The position numbers and the translations under genes are program-made. The notes beneath the pieces were generated by a model. That model was not told the DNA's origin and did not search any database. It saw nothing but the letters and a program-made list of their open reading frames with translations. Below are positions 8,801-17,766 of a stretch of 39,802 nt of DNA, piece by piece. This stretch comes from Crocinitomicaceae bacterium (GTDB lineage: Bacteria; Bacteroidota; Bacteroidia; Flavobacteriales_D; Crocinitomicaceae): positions 2,868 through 42,669 of the forward strand of contig PAQM01000003.1 in assembly GCA_002709305.1 (NCBI GenBank), read 5' to 3'. How positions within the stretch are numbered: the stretch's first letter is position 1; each line of letters begins with the position of its first letter.

Positions 8801-9384
8801 TTTGTGTACAATACTAGATTACCTTTTTCATCAATATTAATTTTTTCATGACCCTTATATTGTAACAAAATCTGACTAGGATTTATATTTGGCTCAATAT
8901 GAAATTCATATTTTAGATGCTGCTCATTCTCAATTAACTTTAAATCAATTCCATTATAAATGTCTTCTAAAATTGCTTCACCATATCCATATACATTAGA
9001 TGCCCATTTGGAATTATCTGAACCTAAAAAATAATTATAATAATTACTTGTTTTCTCATTTTTTTTAATTGAATTGATATCGTTTGAACCAAGAAATGAC
9101 AACTCTACTAAACTTTGATTAATTTCTGGTGAAACATTGTCTTTAATAATTTGATGATGATGATTTTCAAGCTCTAAAAAATCAAACAAATGAAATAAAA
9201 ATCGCCCCTGTTCTATCCACAAATTACCACCTTCAAATTTTGATTTAAAAAGTATATTATTATCCCATTGTCCTTTATTTTCAATAAATGAATAATAAGA
9301 AATATGTCTATGATTAATCTCTTGACATAAACTAATTTTTATATAAAATAAAAAAGAAAAAAATATTATACTTTTTCTTGTCAT
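5818..9384 (-). CDS. Large secreted SBBP-repeat/PKD protein with gliding-motility-type (CHU_C) C-terminal domain
   Basis: This 1188-residue protein is exported by Sec (hydrophobic residues 6-20, cleavage near SLCQE) and then by the T9SS. Residues ~30-245 are the N-terminal region that commonly precedes SBBP repeats (FIENKGQWDNN at about 33). Residues ~250-760 hold several SBBP beta-propeller repeats, seen as variants of DIYISKISSDGTTLLGSTY followed by GG-rich loops and DxxxNIxxxG strands. A PKD domain follows at ~765-850 (YLWDFGNGDTTS). Residues ~850-1100 hold Ig-like SPRYSPR-type segments. The CHU_C domain is at ~1101-1188 (YVPNAFSPNGDNNND, IYDRWGELVFES, GWDGKFKG). Expected location is the cell surface or medium. 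The adhesin/gliding role is family-based, not shown. Confidence 0.9.
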   Translation of the reverse strand: MTRKSIIFFSFLFYIKISLCQEINHRHISYYSFIENKGQWDNNILFKSKFEGGNLWIEQGRFLFHLFDFLELENHHHQIIKDNVSPEINQSLVELSFLGSNDINSIKKNEKTSNYYNYFLGSDNSKWASNVYGYGEAILEDIYNGIDLKLIENEQHLKYEFHIEPNINPSQILLQYKGHEKINIDEKGNLVLYTNAGQIIEEKPYVYQIINGNIRQIGCQYILDGNIVQFDIGEYNPSVKLIIDPILVFATYSGSVTDNFGMTATYGNDGSLYSGGIVFGNSYPTPSPVWNNSTTITNIMPSANDPLGTYGVTDVFISKYSSDGINMLWTCFIGGGNDTIGTETVHSLICDSIDNLYLYGATSSLDFPIQNGFQTIHGGGTPGSNFTSNGVHYLDYGTDIYISKISSDGTTLLGSTYMGGSSNDGVSYNSNPGLYDSLTTNYGDQFRGEIMLDNMGNCIVASCTRSTDFPTQNAFQSLNAGKQDGVVFKLSSDLSILNWSTYYGGSEKDACYSVKVDQSDNIIFSGGTCSNDLFGMGSGWQFTYNGGKADGFVVKMSSDGTTLINASYIGTSNYDQCYFVEIDNSNEIYLVGQSVNGSFPVINSGFVIPNSSQFVMRLDSNLINVLNSTVFGNGSSNINISPSAFLVDICGNIYISGWGESLFTNTPLNGMPITGDAFQNLTTSPGFYLLVIERDFTDILYGSYIGGSISGEHVDGGTSRFDRKGVVYQSVCGGCGGNSDFPVSSGVWSNQNLSANCNNLVFKFDFELIPDAEFVINQDIGCLDFTVDFENNSTDSDSYLWDFGNGDTTSTIFNPTITFDSAGVYDIYLYVTDSICLITDTAQITITVLDSLSLSTTIDQELCDPIPIDLIAYTNGVADNYVWSSNIDFTDTLNSNIYDSIYTVIPTDPVVFYIKASNAGCSMIDSVIIDFIGSNMILEGNTNICIGDSTLITATHPNSDLIFTYSWSPDSIVVSPSIDNTIYINPNVNQFLYVSALSSNGCLVEDSIFVNVSDIPDYLVSASASDYNVPVGQTISLYGEPDGFSYSWHPSSIISNSNVQNTSAEVNENTLFLLSVTDGICIRSDTVFVKVYDFICDDSFIYVPNAFSPNGDNNNDILYVRGPIVKEMIFRIYDRWGELVFESFNRLDGWDGKFKGIDLDPDVFDYYLEVTCIGGVENVIKGNITLLR

Positions 9385-9461
9385 ACAATCAGATGTTACA
9401 AACTAAATTAGTCAATTATAATATTAAGACGATAAAACAAACAAATAAGTTTTTTGAAAAT

Positions 9462-9479
9462 CTTATTTTTGAGAATAAG
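9462..9479 (+). promoter_or_regulatory. Promoter element inside an inverted repeat, upstream of the nitronate monooxygenase gene
   Basis: TATTTTTG at 9464-9471 is an exact TAnnTTTG match 16 bases before the ATG at 9488. It lies within the inverted repeat CTTATT (9462-9467) / AATAAG (9474-9479). A further AAATAAG at 9443-9449 can pair alternatively with CTTATTT at 9462-9468. The region is very AT-rich, so the symmetry may be chance. Confidence 0.4.
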
Positions 9480-9487
9480 TATTTTTT

Positions 9488-10453
9488 ATGGGTAATCGAA
9501 TTACATCTTTATTTAACATAAATTATCCTCTGATTCAAGCAGGTATGATATGGTGCTCAGGCTGGGAGTTAGCTTCAGCTGTTTCTAATGCTGGAGGACT
9601 AGGTACAATTGGTTCCGGTTCAATGTATCCTGAAATTCTTGAAGAACATATTAAAAAATGTAAAGCTGCAACTAATAAACCTTTTGCTGTTAATCTACCT
9701 ATGCTTTATCCTGATATAGATAAGCATATTGAAACCATAATTAAATATAAAGTACCTATAGTTTTTACATCAGCAGGAAATCCAAAAATATGGACGTCTC
9801 ACTTAAAAAAAAATAATATAACGGTAGTACATGTTGTTTCTAGCATAAAATTTGCTAAAAAAGCTGAAGAATGTGGTGTAGATGCTATTGTTGCTGAAGG
9901 ATTTGAGGCTGGTGGACATAATGGAAAAAATGAAACAACAACATTGTGTTTAATACCAATGATTACTCAAGCTATAAAAATCCCTGTAATTGCTGCTGGG
10001 GGGATTGCAACAGGACGGGGTATGTTTGCTGCAATGGCATTAGGTGCAGATGGTGTTCAAATTGGTTCACGATTCGTAGCATCAAAAGAATCTAGCGCAC
10101 ATAATAATTTCAAATCTATAATAATAAATTCCCAAGAAGGGGACACAAAATTAACGTTAAAGAATATAACTCCTGTACGCTTAATAAAAAATGAATTCTA
10201 TTTGAAAATAGAAGAGGCATATAGCCAAGGTGCTAGCACTGAAGATTTGAAAAAAATATTAGGAAGAGGGAGAGCAAAAAAGGGCATGTTCCAAGGTGAT
10301 TTAAAAGAAGGAGAACTTGAAATCGGACAAATTTCCGGGTTAATTAATTCAGTTAAACCTGCTGCTGATATAGTGTCTGAAATAATTACAGAATATCATA
10401 AAAGCTTGAAAGAATTATCTAAAGCTAAATATAATTTTCATGCTAAATTATAA
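9488..10453 (+). CDS. Nitronate monooxygenase / FabK-like FMN oxidoreductase
   Basis: A TIM-barrel FMN flavoprotein of the NPD (2-nitropropane dioxygenase) family, 321 residues. Family features are the N-terminal INYPLIQAGMIWCSG, the VAEGFEAGGHNG loop (about 137-148) with the histidine corresponding to the catalytic/proton-donor position, and the FMN phosphate-binding stretch PVIAAGGIATGRGM followed by GADGVQIGSRFVAS. The same fold includes enoyl-ACP reductase FabK. The sequence alone does not tell nitronate oxidation from enoyl reduction. It overlaps the downstream M16 peptidase by 14 bases, so it is the first gene of a three-gene unit. Confidence 0.9.
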   Translation: MGNRITSLFNINYPLIQAGMIWCSGWELASAVSNAGGLGTIGSGSMYPEILEEHIKKCKAATNKPFAVNLPMLYPDIDKHIETIIKYKVPIVFTSAGNPKIWTSHLKKNNITVVHVVSSIKFAKKAEECGVDAIVAEGFEAGGHNGKNETTTLCLIPMITQAIKIPVIAAGGIATGRGMFAAMALGADGVQIGSRFVASKESSAHNNFKSIIINSQEGDTKLTLKNITPVRLIKNEFYLKIEEAYSQGASTEDLKKILGRGRAKKGMFQGDLKEGELEIGQISGLINSVKPAADIVSEIITEYHKSLKELSKAKYNFHAKL

Positions 10454-11675
10454 TAAATTTTTTCTTGAAAATGGCTTAACTGTTCTATTCATTCAAGATA
10501 AAACTACACCATTAGCAGTTGTTAACACAATCTATGATGTTGGAGCAAGAGATGAATCAAAAAATAAAACTGGGTTTGCTCACCTTTTTGAACATTTAAT
10601 GTTTGGTGGATCAATAAATATTAGTGATTTTGATACACCTCTACAACTAGCTGGAGGAGAAAACAATGCATTTACTTCAAATGACATTACAAACTATTAT
10701 AATGTTTTACCTGCTAAAAATATTGAAACCGCTCTTTGGTTAGAAAGCGATAGAATGCTATCATTATCATTTACTCAAAAAAGTTTAGATGTTCAAAAGA
10801 ATGTTGTTATAGAAGAATTCAAACAACGTTATTTAAATCAACCATATGGAGATGTATGGCTTGAATTAAGACCTCTTACATATAGAAAGCATCCTTACCA
10901 ATGGGCAACTATAGGAAAAGAAATTTCTCACATTGAAAATGCAACAATCACTGATGTAAAATCCTTTTTCACCAAACACTATTCACCATCGAATGCAATT
11001 CTTTGTATAGCAGGAGATTTTGAATTAAATGAGGTGAAATCTATGGTGAAAAAGTGGTATAATGAAATACCAGCTGGACAAAAATATTGCCGTAATATAG
11101 TTAAAGAGCCAAAACAAAAAAAATTTCGAAAAAAAACAATATATAGAAATGTGCCTGCCAATTCTTTTTATTATGCTTTCAAAATGCCTGGCAGATTAGA
11201 CCCTGATTTTTTAACCATTGATGTTATATCAGATGCTTTAGGTAGAGATAAAAGTTCGCGTTTATATAATTCACTTAAAAAAGAACTAAAATTAGTTTCT
11301 AGTATTAATTCTTTTATTACGGGTTCAATAGATGATGGGCTACTTATTATTTCGGGAAAACTTAATGATAACATTTCTTTCGAAAAATTAGACAAAGCTA
11401 TTTGGGAAGAAATTAATTTATTGTTATCACATAACCTTTCTAAAAATGATCTAAATAGAATTATGAATAAAATAAGAACGTCAAAAGAGTTTGAAAATAT
11501 GGGTATATTAAATCAAGCAATGAATTTGTGTTATTATGAGCTACTTGGAGATGCAGACATGATAAACAAAGAATCTAATATATATAATCAAATTGAAGTA
11601 AATGATATAAATCGTGTTGCTAAATCAATATTGAAAAAATCATCCTGTTCGCTATTAAAAGTTAGAAAAAAATGA
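10440..11675 (+). CDS. M16-family zinc peptidase, catalytic subunit
   Basis: A 411-residue pitrilysin/insulinase-type peptidase. The inverted zinc motif HxxEH is present at H48-E51-H52 (AHLFEHLMFGG). The downstream glutamate pair E125/E126 (NVVIEEFKQR) supplies the third ligand. The ERDESKNKTG-like loop before the motif (GARDESKNKTG) and the C-terminal M16 half are both recognisable. No signal peptide is seen, so it is probably cytosolic or periplasmic by a route I cannot see. The next gene encodes an M16 protein without the zinc motif. Such pairs form a heterodimeric clam shell, one catalytic and one supporting subunit. The ATGA overlap with that gene supports coupled synthesis. Confidence 0.93.
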   Translation: MLNYNKFFLENGLTVLFIQDKTTPLAVVNTIYDVGARDESKNKTGFAHLFEHLMFGGSINISDFDTPLQLAGGENNAFTSNDITNYYNVLPAKNIETALWLESDRMLSLSFTQKSLDVQKNVVIEEFKQRYLNQPYGDVWLELRPLTYRKHPYQWATIGKEISHIENATITDVKSFFTKHYSPSNAILCIAGDFELNEVKSMVKKWYNEIPAGQKYCRNIVKEPKQKKFRKKTIYRNVPANSFYYAFKMPGRLDPDFLTIDVISDALGRDKSSRLYNSLKKELKLVSSINSFITGSIDDGLLIISGKLNDNISFEKLDKAIWEEINLLLSHNLSKNDLNRIMNKIRTSKEFENMGILNQAMNLCYYELLGDADMINKESNIYNQIEVNDINRVAKSILKKSSCSLLKVRKK

Positions 11676-12931
11676 TAGATAGAACATCACAACCAGACTT
11701 AAAAAAAATAGATAAAATTAAATTTATCAACCTAAAAAAACACAAAATAACACAAAATGTGAATTTATATCACATGAATAATGTTTCTAATAAAACATGT
11801 CGTTTTGACCTTTATTTTGATGCCGGAAAATGCCGTGGAAAGAATACAATATCAAGTTTTGTAAATGGATTGTTGCTATCTGGAACAAAAGATAAAACAT
11901 CTGTTCAAATAAATAATGAAATTAATAACAGAGGAGGTTTTTATGAATCAGGAATAACTCATGAAAACTCAATTATTTCAGTATATTCTTTAAATGAAAA
12001 TATACTTGAGATATTTAATTCCGTTAAATATGCTATACAAAATACTGCATTTATTAAAAAAGAGGTAAAAGAATATTTATCTGACCAGAAACAACTCTTT
12101 AAAATAAATCTTGAGAAAGTAAGCTATCTAGCAAGAAGGGAATTTCAAAAAGAACTTTTTAATTCAAATAAAGATTATGCATATAATACTAAATTGTCTG
12201 ATTTTGATAGTGTTAAAATTGATGATCTTAAAAAATTTCATTCAAAATTTTACCTTAAAGGACTACTTAAAATTGTAGTTATAGGTGATTTAGATCAAAA
12301 AACCATTAACCATATTATTAATGAAAGTAGAGAATTTGCAATAACATCTAAAGGCAAATTTATTGATGAAATAAAAAACATACCTTCTATACATCACATA
12401 GAAAGAAAAAAATCATTACAATCAGCAATTCGTTTGGGTAGAATATTATTTAATAAAAATCACCCTGATTATAATGACTTCTTAATTTTAAACACAATAA
12501 TTGGCGGTTATTTTGGGAGCAGGCTTATGTCCAATATTCGAGAAAATAAAGGATATACATATGGTATTAATTCATTTATCTCAGAATTTAAAAATGTTGG
12601 TTTTTTTATTATCACGACAGAAGTAGGATCAAAATTTATAAATGCTACTCTAAAAGAAATAAAAATCGAATTTGAACGACTCAAAAATGAACCTATAAGT
12701 TCAAAAGAATTAAACCTTATAAAAAATTATATGTTAGGTCAAATCCTAAAAAATGCTGATGGTCCATATGCAATGACAGATTTATTTATTGATGTAGAGA
12801 ATTATAATTTAAATTTAGATTTTTATAATAAATTAATTAAATCAATAAATAAAATAAATCCAGTCAGAATTCAAAAACTTGCGCAGAAATACTTAAATTG
12901 GAAAGATATGACTATTGTTTCAGTGGGATAG
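11672..12931 (+). CDS. M16-family peptidase-like protein, non-catalytic partner
   Basis: A 419-residue M16 homologue with no HxxEH motif. It keeps the partner-subunit segment seen in processing-peptidase alpha subunits, GGYFGSRLMSNIRENKGYTYGINSF (about 275-299), containing the R/Y pair that binds the substrate carboxylate in M16B enzymes. The N-terminal half (FDLYFDAGKCRGKN) matches the beta-strand and loop region where the zinc helix would be. It overlaps the catalytic subunit gene by four bases. It is followed by a 59-base gap before the next gene. Confidence 0.9.
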   Translation: MIDRTSQPDLKKIDKIKFINLKKHKITQNVNLYHMNNVSNKTCRFDLYFDAGKCRGKNTISSFVNGLLLSGTKDKTSVQINNEINNRGGFYESGITHENSIISVYSLNENILEIFNSVKYAIQNTAFIKKEVKEYLSDQKQLFKINLEKVSYLARREFQKELFNSNKDYAYNTKLSDFDSVKIDDLKKFHSKFYLKGLLKIVVIGDLDQKTINHIINESREFAITSKGKFIDEIKNIPSIHHIERKKSLQSAIRLGRILFNKNHPDYNDFLILNTIIGGYFGSRLMSNIRENKGYTYGINSFISEFKNVGFFIITTEVGSKFINATLKEIKIEFERLKNEPISSKELNLIKNYMLGQILKNADGPYAMTDLFIDVENYNLNLDFYNKLIKSINKINPVRIQKLAQKYLNWKDMTIVSVG

Positions 12932-12990
12932 CAACGTAATTTTTAAAAAAACGTCAGTATACTACAAAGCTCTAAAATGCGTTATTAGCT

Positions 12991-15900
12991 ATGATGATAA
13001 AATCATTTTTACTAATTGTTTTTTTAAGTATCTTATCCTTTTCTGGAAATAGTACTCACTTAATGGGAGGTGATATAACATGGACTTGTCAAGGTGGTCA
13101 ATATACCTTTAAATTAGTAATATACCGTGATTGTAATAGTGCTGATATAAATACAATATCTCAAGAATTAAAAGTTTGGGGACATCCAACGGTTAATCTA
13201 ATTGAATGTTTCTTTGTGTCAAGGACAGATCTTTCTCCATTATGTACTCAAATACCTGGTGGTCCAGAAATGTTAGAGTGTGGTAATGGTGCAAATAGCG
13301 GAAATGGTATGGGAGCAATTGAGAGAATTATATATGAAAGTAATCCTCAAACCTTAAGTGGAACTCCACCTATTGAAGGTTGGGTATTTAGTTATGAAGA
13401 TTTTTCAAGGAGTAATAGTGTCACAAACTTAGTAGATCCTGCTACAAAAGGAATTACCTTATTAGCAAAAATGTTTTCTATTCCTAATACACCTTCTGGG
13501 TGCATTGATAATTCTCCTCAATTCCTTCAAGATCCTTATTTTATAAGTTGTGTAGGTGATAATTATGAATATAATATTAATGCTGTAGATCCTGATTTAG
13601 ACTCTATCCATATCGACTTTGGTATTCCCTATGATTATTTAAATGGAGCAAATTATGTTCCTGGATTAACACCATCGCCACTTGATTTTGAAATAGGATT
13701 TAGCTATAATTCTCCATTACCTAGTAGTGCAATGAGCCCAACAAATATATTAGCACAACTTAATCCTAACTCTGGAAATTTAACATTTTTATGCAATAAT
13801 TCGGGAAGTTTCAATGTAAAACTGACTGTAAAATCATATCGTAGCGGAATTTTAATATCTGAAGTTGAAAGAGAAATGCTACTTATAATAACAAACTGTT
13901 CAGGAGCGAATAATAAACCATTCATTAATGGCCCTTTTGGAGGATTATTTGAAACAACTATAAATGCTGGTGACTTAATTAATTTTAATTTAAGTTCTAG
14001 TGATATTGAATTATTACAAAATGGGATTCCTCAGGAAAATATTCTTTCAGCTAGTGGTTTAATGTTTGGCACTAATTATACAAGTAACACTGGATGTATT
14101 ACACCACCCTGTGCTACTTTAGACAACCAACCATTAATAACAATGAATCAAGGTGTTACAACTAATTTCAATTGGCAAACATCTTGCAATCATTTAGTAA
14201 CTCAAAATGGAATAATAGCAGACCAAATACCTTATCACTTTGTATTTAAGATAAAAGATAATTATTGTTCTGTACCAAAAGTAAATTATGCGACAATAAC
14301 TATTAATGTAAATAATCCTGGTATAATATCAGCTCCTCAAATAAATTGTATAGAAACAAATAATGTGGGTGATGTAATTATCAATTGGACTCCAGTATCT
14401 GATACTCTAGGTTCTTTCAACCAATACAAAATTTATTCTGTACAAAATGGTTTAATTGATTCTATTTTTAATGTGAACACAACTTCATATACAATAAGTG
14501 GAATAAATCAAGCAGATAATTTCTATATTTCTACCGCTGCTGGTTGTGATGGAAATACAGAAAGATATTCTGATACAATTTCTAATATTTATCTTGATTT
14601 AAATAACCCTGGAAATGGTACAGCAGTTCTTCAATGGAATGACCCAATTTTACCAGGATTAAGTACAATGGGAAATTATTATCATATTTATCGAGAGTAC
14701 CCATCAGGTAATTGGATACTTTATGATAGTGTAGCATTTGGTTCCAATTCTTATATTGATACAATTACTGTTTGTGAAGATTCTTTTAATTATCAAATTG
14801 TCCTTCCAAACACACCATGTGATTATACATCAAATATTCAAGGAGACGTTTTTCAAGATAATATCTCACCCGATATTCCAATTATTAATTTTGTTACTAT
14901 TGATACTTTAAATGGTGCCGTTACTATTTCTTGGAATCAGAATAATCAAGATGATACATTTGGATATATTATTTATGTAAAAGATAGTACTGGAGCCATT
15001 GTTGAACTCGATAATGTATTTGGTATAGGAACAACTTCATATACCTACAATCCCGACATAAATGATGGTCCACTTACATACTCCGTTGCAGCTTTTGATT
15101 CCTGTTGGACTTCAAGTATACCACCAACATACCAAACATCGGCAAAAGGTGATATTCACTCATCTGTATTTTTAAATACAAACTTAAATATTTGTAGTCG
15201 TCAGGTAGAACTTTTCTGGACACCTTATGTTGGCTGGATAGGATCAACTGAATATACTATTCTCGGAAATTTTGGTAATGGTTGGATAGATTATGGGAAT
15301 ACTTCAGATACTAACTTCATTATTGATGTAATACCTGGTGAAACTTATACTTTTATTATTAATTCAAAATCAGAAAATGGTCAAGAATCATTTTCTAATC
15401 AAAACACTTTGTTTATAAATCAATTAGGAAAACCATCTTTCAATTATTTACAAGTAGCAACAGTGAATAACAAAAAAGTTGATCTAAAACTCTATATAGA
15501 TACTAGTTCAAATATCTCAGAAGTGTCATTTCAACGAATAGAGAATAGCTCTTTTAAAGAATTAAATAGAGTTCCTGTAACTAGTAATCAGGTGAATTTT
15601 AGAGATGAAAATGTTAATGTTAATGATTATTTCTATACATACAGAGCACAAGTAATAGATAGTTGTGGTCAACTTAGCGATACATCTAATGAAGCACAAA
15701 CAGTTCTACTTTCTATAAATAATGATGAAATTTCAAAAATGAATTATTTAAACTGGACAGAATATCGTGAATATGATGGTTCTATACTTGGATACAATAT
15801 CTATAGAATACAAGATGATCTTTATAGCTCTTCTCCCATTGCATCTGTTGGTCCTAATATAAGATATTACATTGACGATGTAAATGAACTATCTTCTAAA

Positions 15901-16275
15901 GGTAAATTTTGTTACTATGTTGAGGCTATAGAATCAATGAACACATATAACTTTTCAGAAATAAGTAAATCAAATGAAGCTTGTATAACACTACCTCCTT
16001 TAATATATATTCCAAATGCATTTACACCTGAAGGAGTAAATCCTATATTTATACCAATTTTAAATGATTTTGATCCAACAAACTATGATTTCAGTATTTT
16101 TAATCATTTGGGACAAGTTATATTTAGAACTAATTCCCCAAAAGAAGGTTGGAATGGAAGAATATCATCATCTAATATGATGGCAAATACTGGAACCTAT
16201 ATCTACATGTTAAAAATTAATAATGGAGATGGTATTGAAATTATAAAAAGAGGCCATGTTACTTTACTAAAATAA
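12991..16275 (+). CDS. Large secreted gliding-motility-associated (CHU_C) protein with fibronectin-like repeats
   Basis: The start has two consecutive ATG codons. A signal peptide covers residues 1-21. The mature protein begins THLMGGDITWTCQGG, the opening of a widespread Bacteroidota surface-protein family (HxxGGxIxWxC, then YRDCN). Residues ~180-440 are beta-rich and cysteine-containing. Residues ~450-1000 contain repeated fibronectin III-like units with the alternating pattern ...YKIYSVQNG...TSYTISGIN and ...GYIIYVKDS...TSYTYNP. The CHU_C/gliding C-terminal domain starts near 1004 (YIPNAFTPEG, IFNHLGQVIFRT, EGWNGRI, GTYIYML, RGHVTLLK), which targets it to T9SS. Function is unknown beyond a surface or adhesin role inferred from architecture. 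Confidence 0.9.
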   Translation: MMIKSFLLIVFLSILSFSGNSTHLMGGDITWTCQGGQYTFKLVIYRDCNSADINTISQELKVWGHPTVNLIECFFVSRTDLSPLCTQIPGGPEMLECGNGANSGNGMGAIERIIYESNPQTLSGTPPIEGWVFSYEDFSRSNSVTNLVDPATKGITLLAKMFSIPNTPSGCIDNSPQFLQDPYFISCVGDNYEYNINAVDPDLDSIHIDFGIPYDYLNGANYVPGLTPSPLDFEIGFSYNSPLPSSAMSPTNILAQLNPNSGNLTFLCNNSGSFNVKLTVKSYRSGILISEVEREMLLIITNCSGANNKPFINGPFGGLFETTINAGDLINFNLSSSDIELLQNGIPQENILSASGLMFGTNYTSNTGCITPPCATLDNQPLITMNQGVTTNFNWQTSCNHLVTQNGIIADQIPYHFVFKIKDNYCSVPKVNYATITINVNNPGIISAPQINCIETNNVGDVIINWTPVSDTLGSFNQYKIYSVQNGLIDSIFNVNTTSYTISGINQADNFYISTAAGCDGNTERYSDTISNIYLDLNNPGNGTAVLQWNDPILPGLSTMGNYYHIYREYPSGNWILYDSVAFGSNSYIDTITVCEDSFNYQIVLPNTPCDYTSNIQGDVFQDNISPDIPIINFVTIDTLNGAVTISWNQNNQDDTFGYIIYVKDSTGAIVELDNVFGIGTTSYTYNPDINDGPLTYSVAAFDSCWTSSIPPTYQTSAKGDIHSSVFLNTNLNICSRQVELFWTPYVGWIGSTEYTILGNFGNGWIDYGNTSDTNFIIDVIPGETYTFIINSKSENGQESFSNQNTLFINQLGKPSFNYLQVATVNNKKVDLKLYIDTSSNISEVSFQRIENSSFKELNRVPVTSNQVNFRDENVNVNDYFYTYRAQVIDSCGQLSDTSNEAQTVLLSINNDEISKMNYLNWTEYREYDGSILGYNIYRIQDDLYSSSPIASVGPNIRYYIDDVNELSSKGKFCYYVEAIESMNTYNFSEISKSNEACITLPPLIYIPNAFTPEGVNPIFIPILNDFDPTNYDFSIFNHLGQVIFRTNSPKEGWNGRISSSNMMANTGTYIYMLKINNGDGIEIIKRGHVTLLK

Positions 16276-16290
16276 GATTAATTTTATTTT

Positions 16291-17190
16291 GTGAAAAACA
16301 ATTTAACTAAAGAAGAAATTGCAGAATCGACAATGGTTATTCGTCTTCCTAATTGGATTGGTGATACATTGATGACATTCCCTATGCTGTTAGCTCTTGA
16401 GAAATCTGGTATAGATTTCATTTGCCTTGGTCATCCTTGGACTAAAGAGCTTTTTTCCGGCACAAATATAAAAATTGTTGTAAGTCCAAATGTGAAAAAC
16501 ATGAAATGGTGTTATAATTTTTATAAAACCTATAAGTTTCAATATGGATTAATATGCCCTATTACATTATCAACTGTTTTACCAATGAGGTGTGCTAAAA
16601 TAAAAACAATTGGTTATCATTTTTTGACAAATATCCGACTCAAATTAAACAATGATATTCATACAGTTGAAAATTATTTTGATTTAGCAAGAAGATTCTT
16701 AAATAAGAATATTAAAGCTACTGAGTATTCAAACAAAATTCCACTTAATAAAAATAGCATAGCTATAGGTAAAGAGATTATTACTAAGAAGATAAAATCA
16801 AAGTACATAGTTATATGCCCATACGCAACAAATCTACATAAGGGAAAAAATAAAGAATGGCCATATTGGAATGACTTTTGTTTAAAATATAAAGACACTA
16901 AAATCGTAGCTTTGGTTGCAAAAAACGATTTTAATCGTTGCAAAAAAGAATTCCCAAATATTGTTGTACTAAGTAAAAACTTATCCATTTCAGGATATAT
17001 AATGCTTAAAGCAAATTTTGTGCTTGCAAACGATAGTGGAGCTATGCATTTAGCATCATTTTTCGGGGCCAAAGTAATTGGGCTCTTTGGTGCAACAGAA
17101 ATAGCTAAAACAAGACCTTGGTATGGAGCTTATAAAACAGGGGTGGGGAATAGTTTTATAACTGCTGAAGATTTATTAAAAGAACTCTGA
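16291..17190 (+). CDS. Glycosyltransferase family 9 (heptosyltransferase-like)
   Basis: Inner-membrane-associated, cytosolic GT-B enzyme that transfers heptose from ADP-heptose to the lipopolysaccharide core in the best-known members (WaaF/WaaC). Visible landmarks are MVIRLPNWIGDTLMTFPML (15-33, the N-terminal acceptor-side strand and loop), PYATNLHKGKNKEWP (about 177-191) and the donor-binding ANDSGAMHLASFFGAKVIGL (about 245-264). I give the GTG start at 16291 (299 residues). An ATG at 16333 would begin exactly at MVIRLPNW, which is closer to where the family usually starts, so the true protein may be 285 residues. It lies 15 bases after the CHU_C protein and may be in the same transcript. 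Confidence 0.88.
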   Translation: MKNNLTKEEIAESTMVIRLPNWIGDTLMTFPMLLALEKSGIDFICLGHPWTKELFSGTNIKIVVSPNVKNMKWCYNFYKTYKFQYGLICPITLSTVLPMRCAKIKTIGYHFLTNIRLKLNNDIHTVENYFDLARRFLNKNIKATEYSNKIPLNKNSIAIGKEIITKKIKSKYIVICPYATNLHKGKNKEWPYWNDFCLKYKDTKIVALVAKNDFNRCKKEFPNIVVLSKNLSISGYIMLKANFVLANDSGAMHLASFFGAKVIGLFGATEIAKTRPWYGAYKTGVGNSFITAEDLLKEL

Positions 17191-17199
17191 AAATTATAA

Positions 17200-17703
17200 C
17201 TAAGATTTTTTGAGCTTAAGCTCCATTATATAATCTTCCATTAAATATCCTTTACCAATATCTATATCTTCTTGACCAATTATATTAAAACCAATATGCT
17301 TATAAAATTCAACTGCCTTATTAAATCTATTTACATTGAGATGTATAGAAATTAAATCTAAATCAAAACAAATATCAATAGCATGATTAATTAATGCTCT
17401 ACCTATACCTTTACCTTGAAATTCTTTTATTAAATAAATTTTATGCATACGAAGAAAACCTGAATCAGGAAAGTTTGCTTCTAAAGACATAAAACCAACA
17501 GAAACACTATTATATTTAACTATATAATATAAATAACCTGTTTGAATTTCTTCTTTTAATTTATTAACATCATACATCCAATCAAGCATATAATTAATCT
17601 GATTAGAAGTTAGAATCTCATTAAATGTATTAGGCCAAATTTGATAAGCCAAATTATTAACTATAGAAACATCATCTATACCAACTTGTTTTATTTCTAT
17701 CAT
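17200..17703 (-). CDS. GNAT-family N-acetyltransferase
   Basis: A 167-residue GNAT protein. It has the motif A acetyl-CoA loop EFQGKGIGRALI (about 95-106), strand 4 RMHKIYLI before it, and the terminal NRFNKAVEFYKHIGFNIIG segment. The N-terminus DVSIVNNLAYQIWPNTF resembles ribosomal-protein/small-molecule acetyltransferases of the PaiA or RimI-like type, but a substrate cannot be assigned. It sits downstream of nqrF on the same strand after a likely terminator, and is convergent with the GT9 gene, 9 bases apart. Confidence 0.87.
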   Translation of the reverse strand: MIEIKQVGIDDVSIVNNLAYQIWPNTFNEILTSNQINYMLDWMYDVNKLKEEIQTGYLYYIVKYNSVSVGFMSLEANFPDSGFLRMHKIYLIKEFQGKGIGRALINHAIDICFDLDLISIHLNVNRFNKAVEFYKHIGFNIIGQEDIDIGKGYLMEDYIMELKLKKS

Positions 17704-17766
17704 TATTTTACGATAAATAAAAAATATTAATAAACAATCTAGAAGTTTATTTTGTTAAAATAAATT

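Noticed and set aside
12932-12990. ACGT...ACGT and A/T runs between the M16 partner and the CHU_C protein gene
   Set aside because: No stable stem; TAATTTTT there has one mismatch to the promoter consensus, so I do not call a promoter or terminator.
16674-17072. 132-codon open frame on the minus strand inside the GT9 gene
   Set aside because: It lies wholly inside a gene with clear family motifs and its translation shows no recognisable domain; a shadow frame of AT-rich coding sequence.
17212-17223. Perfect 12-base palindrome GAGCTTAAGCTC near the convergent GT9/GNAT junction
   Set aside because: It is within the last codons of the GNAT gene, leaves no room for a loop, and has no useful T-tract for a terminator.
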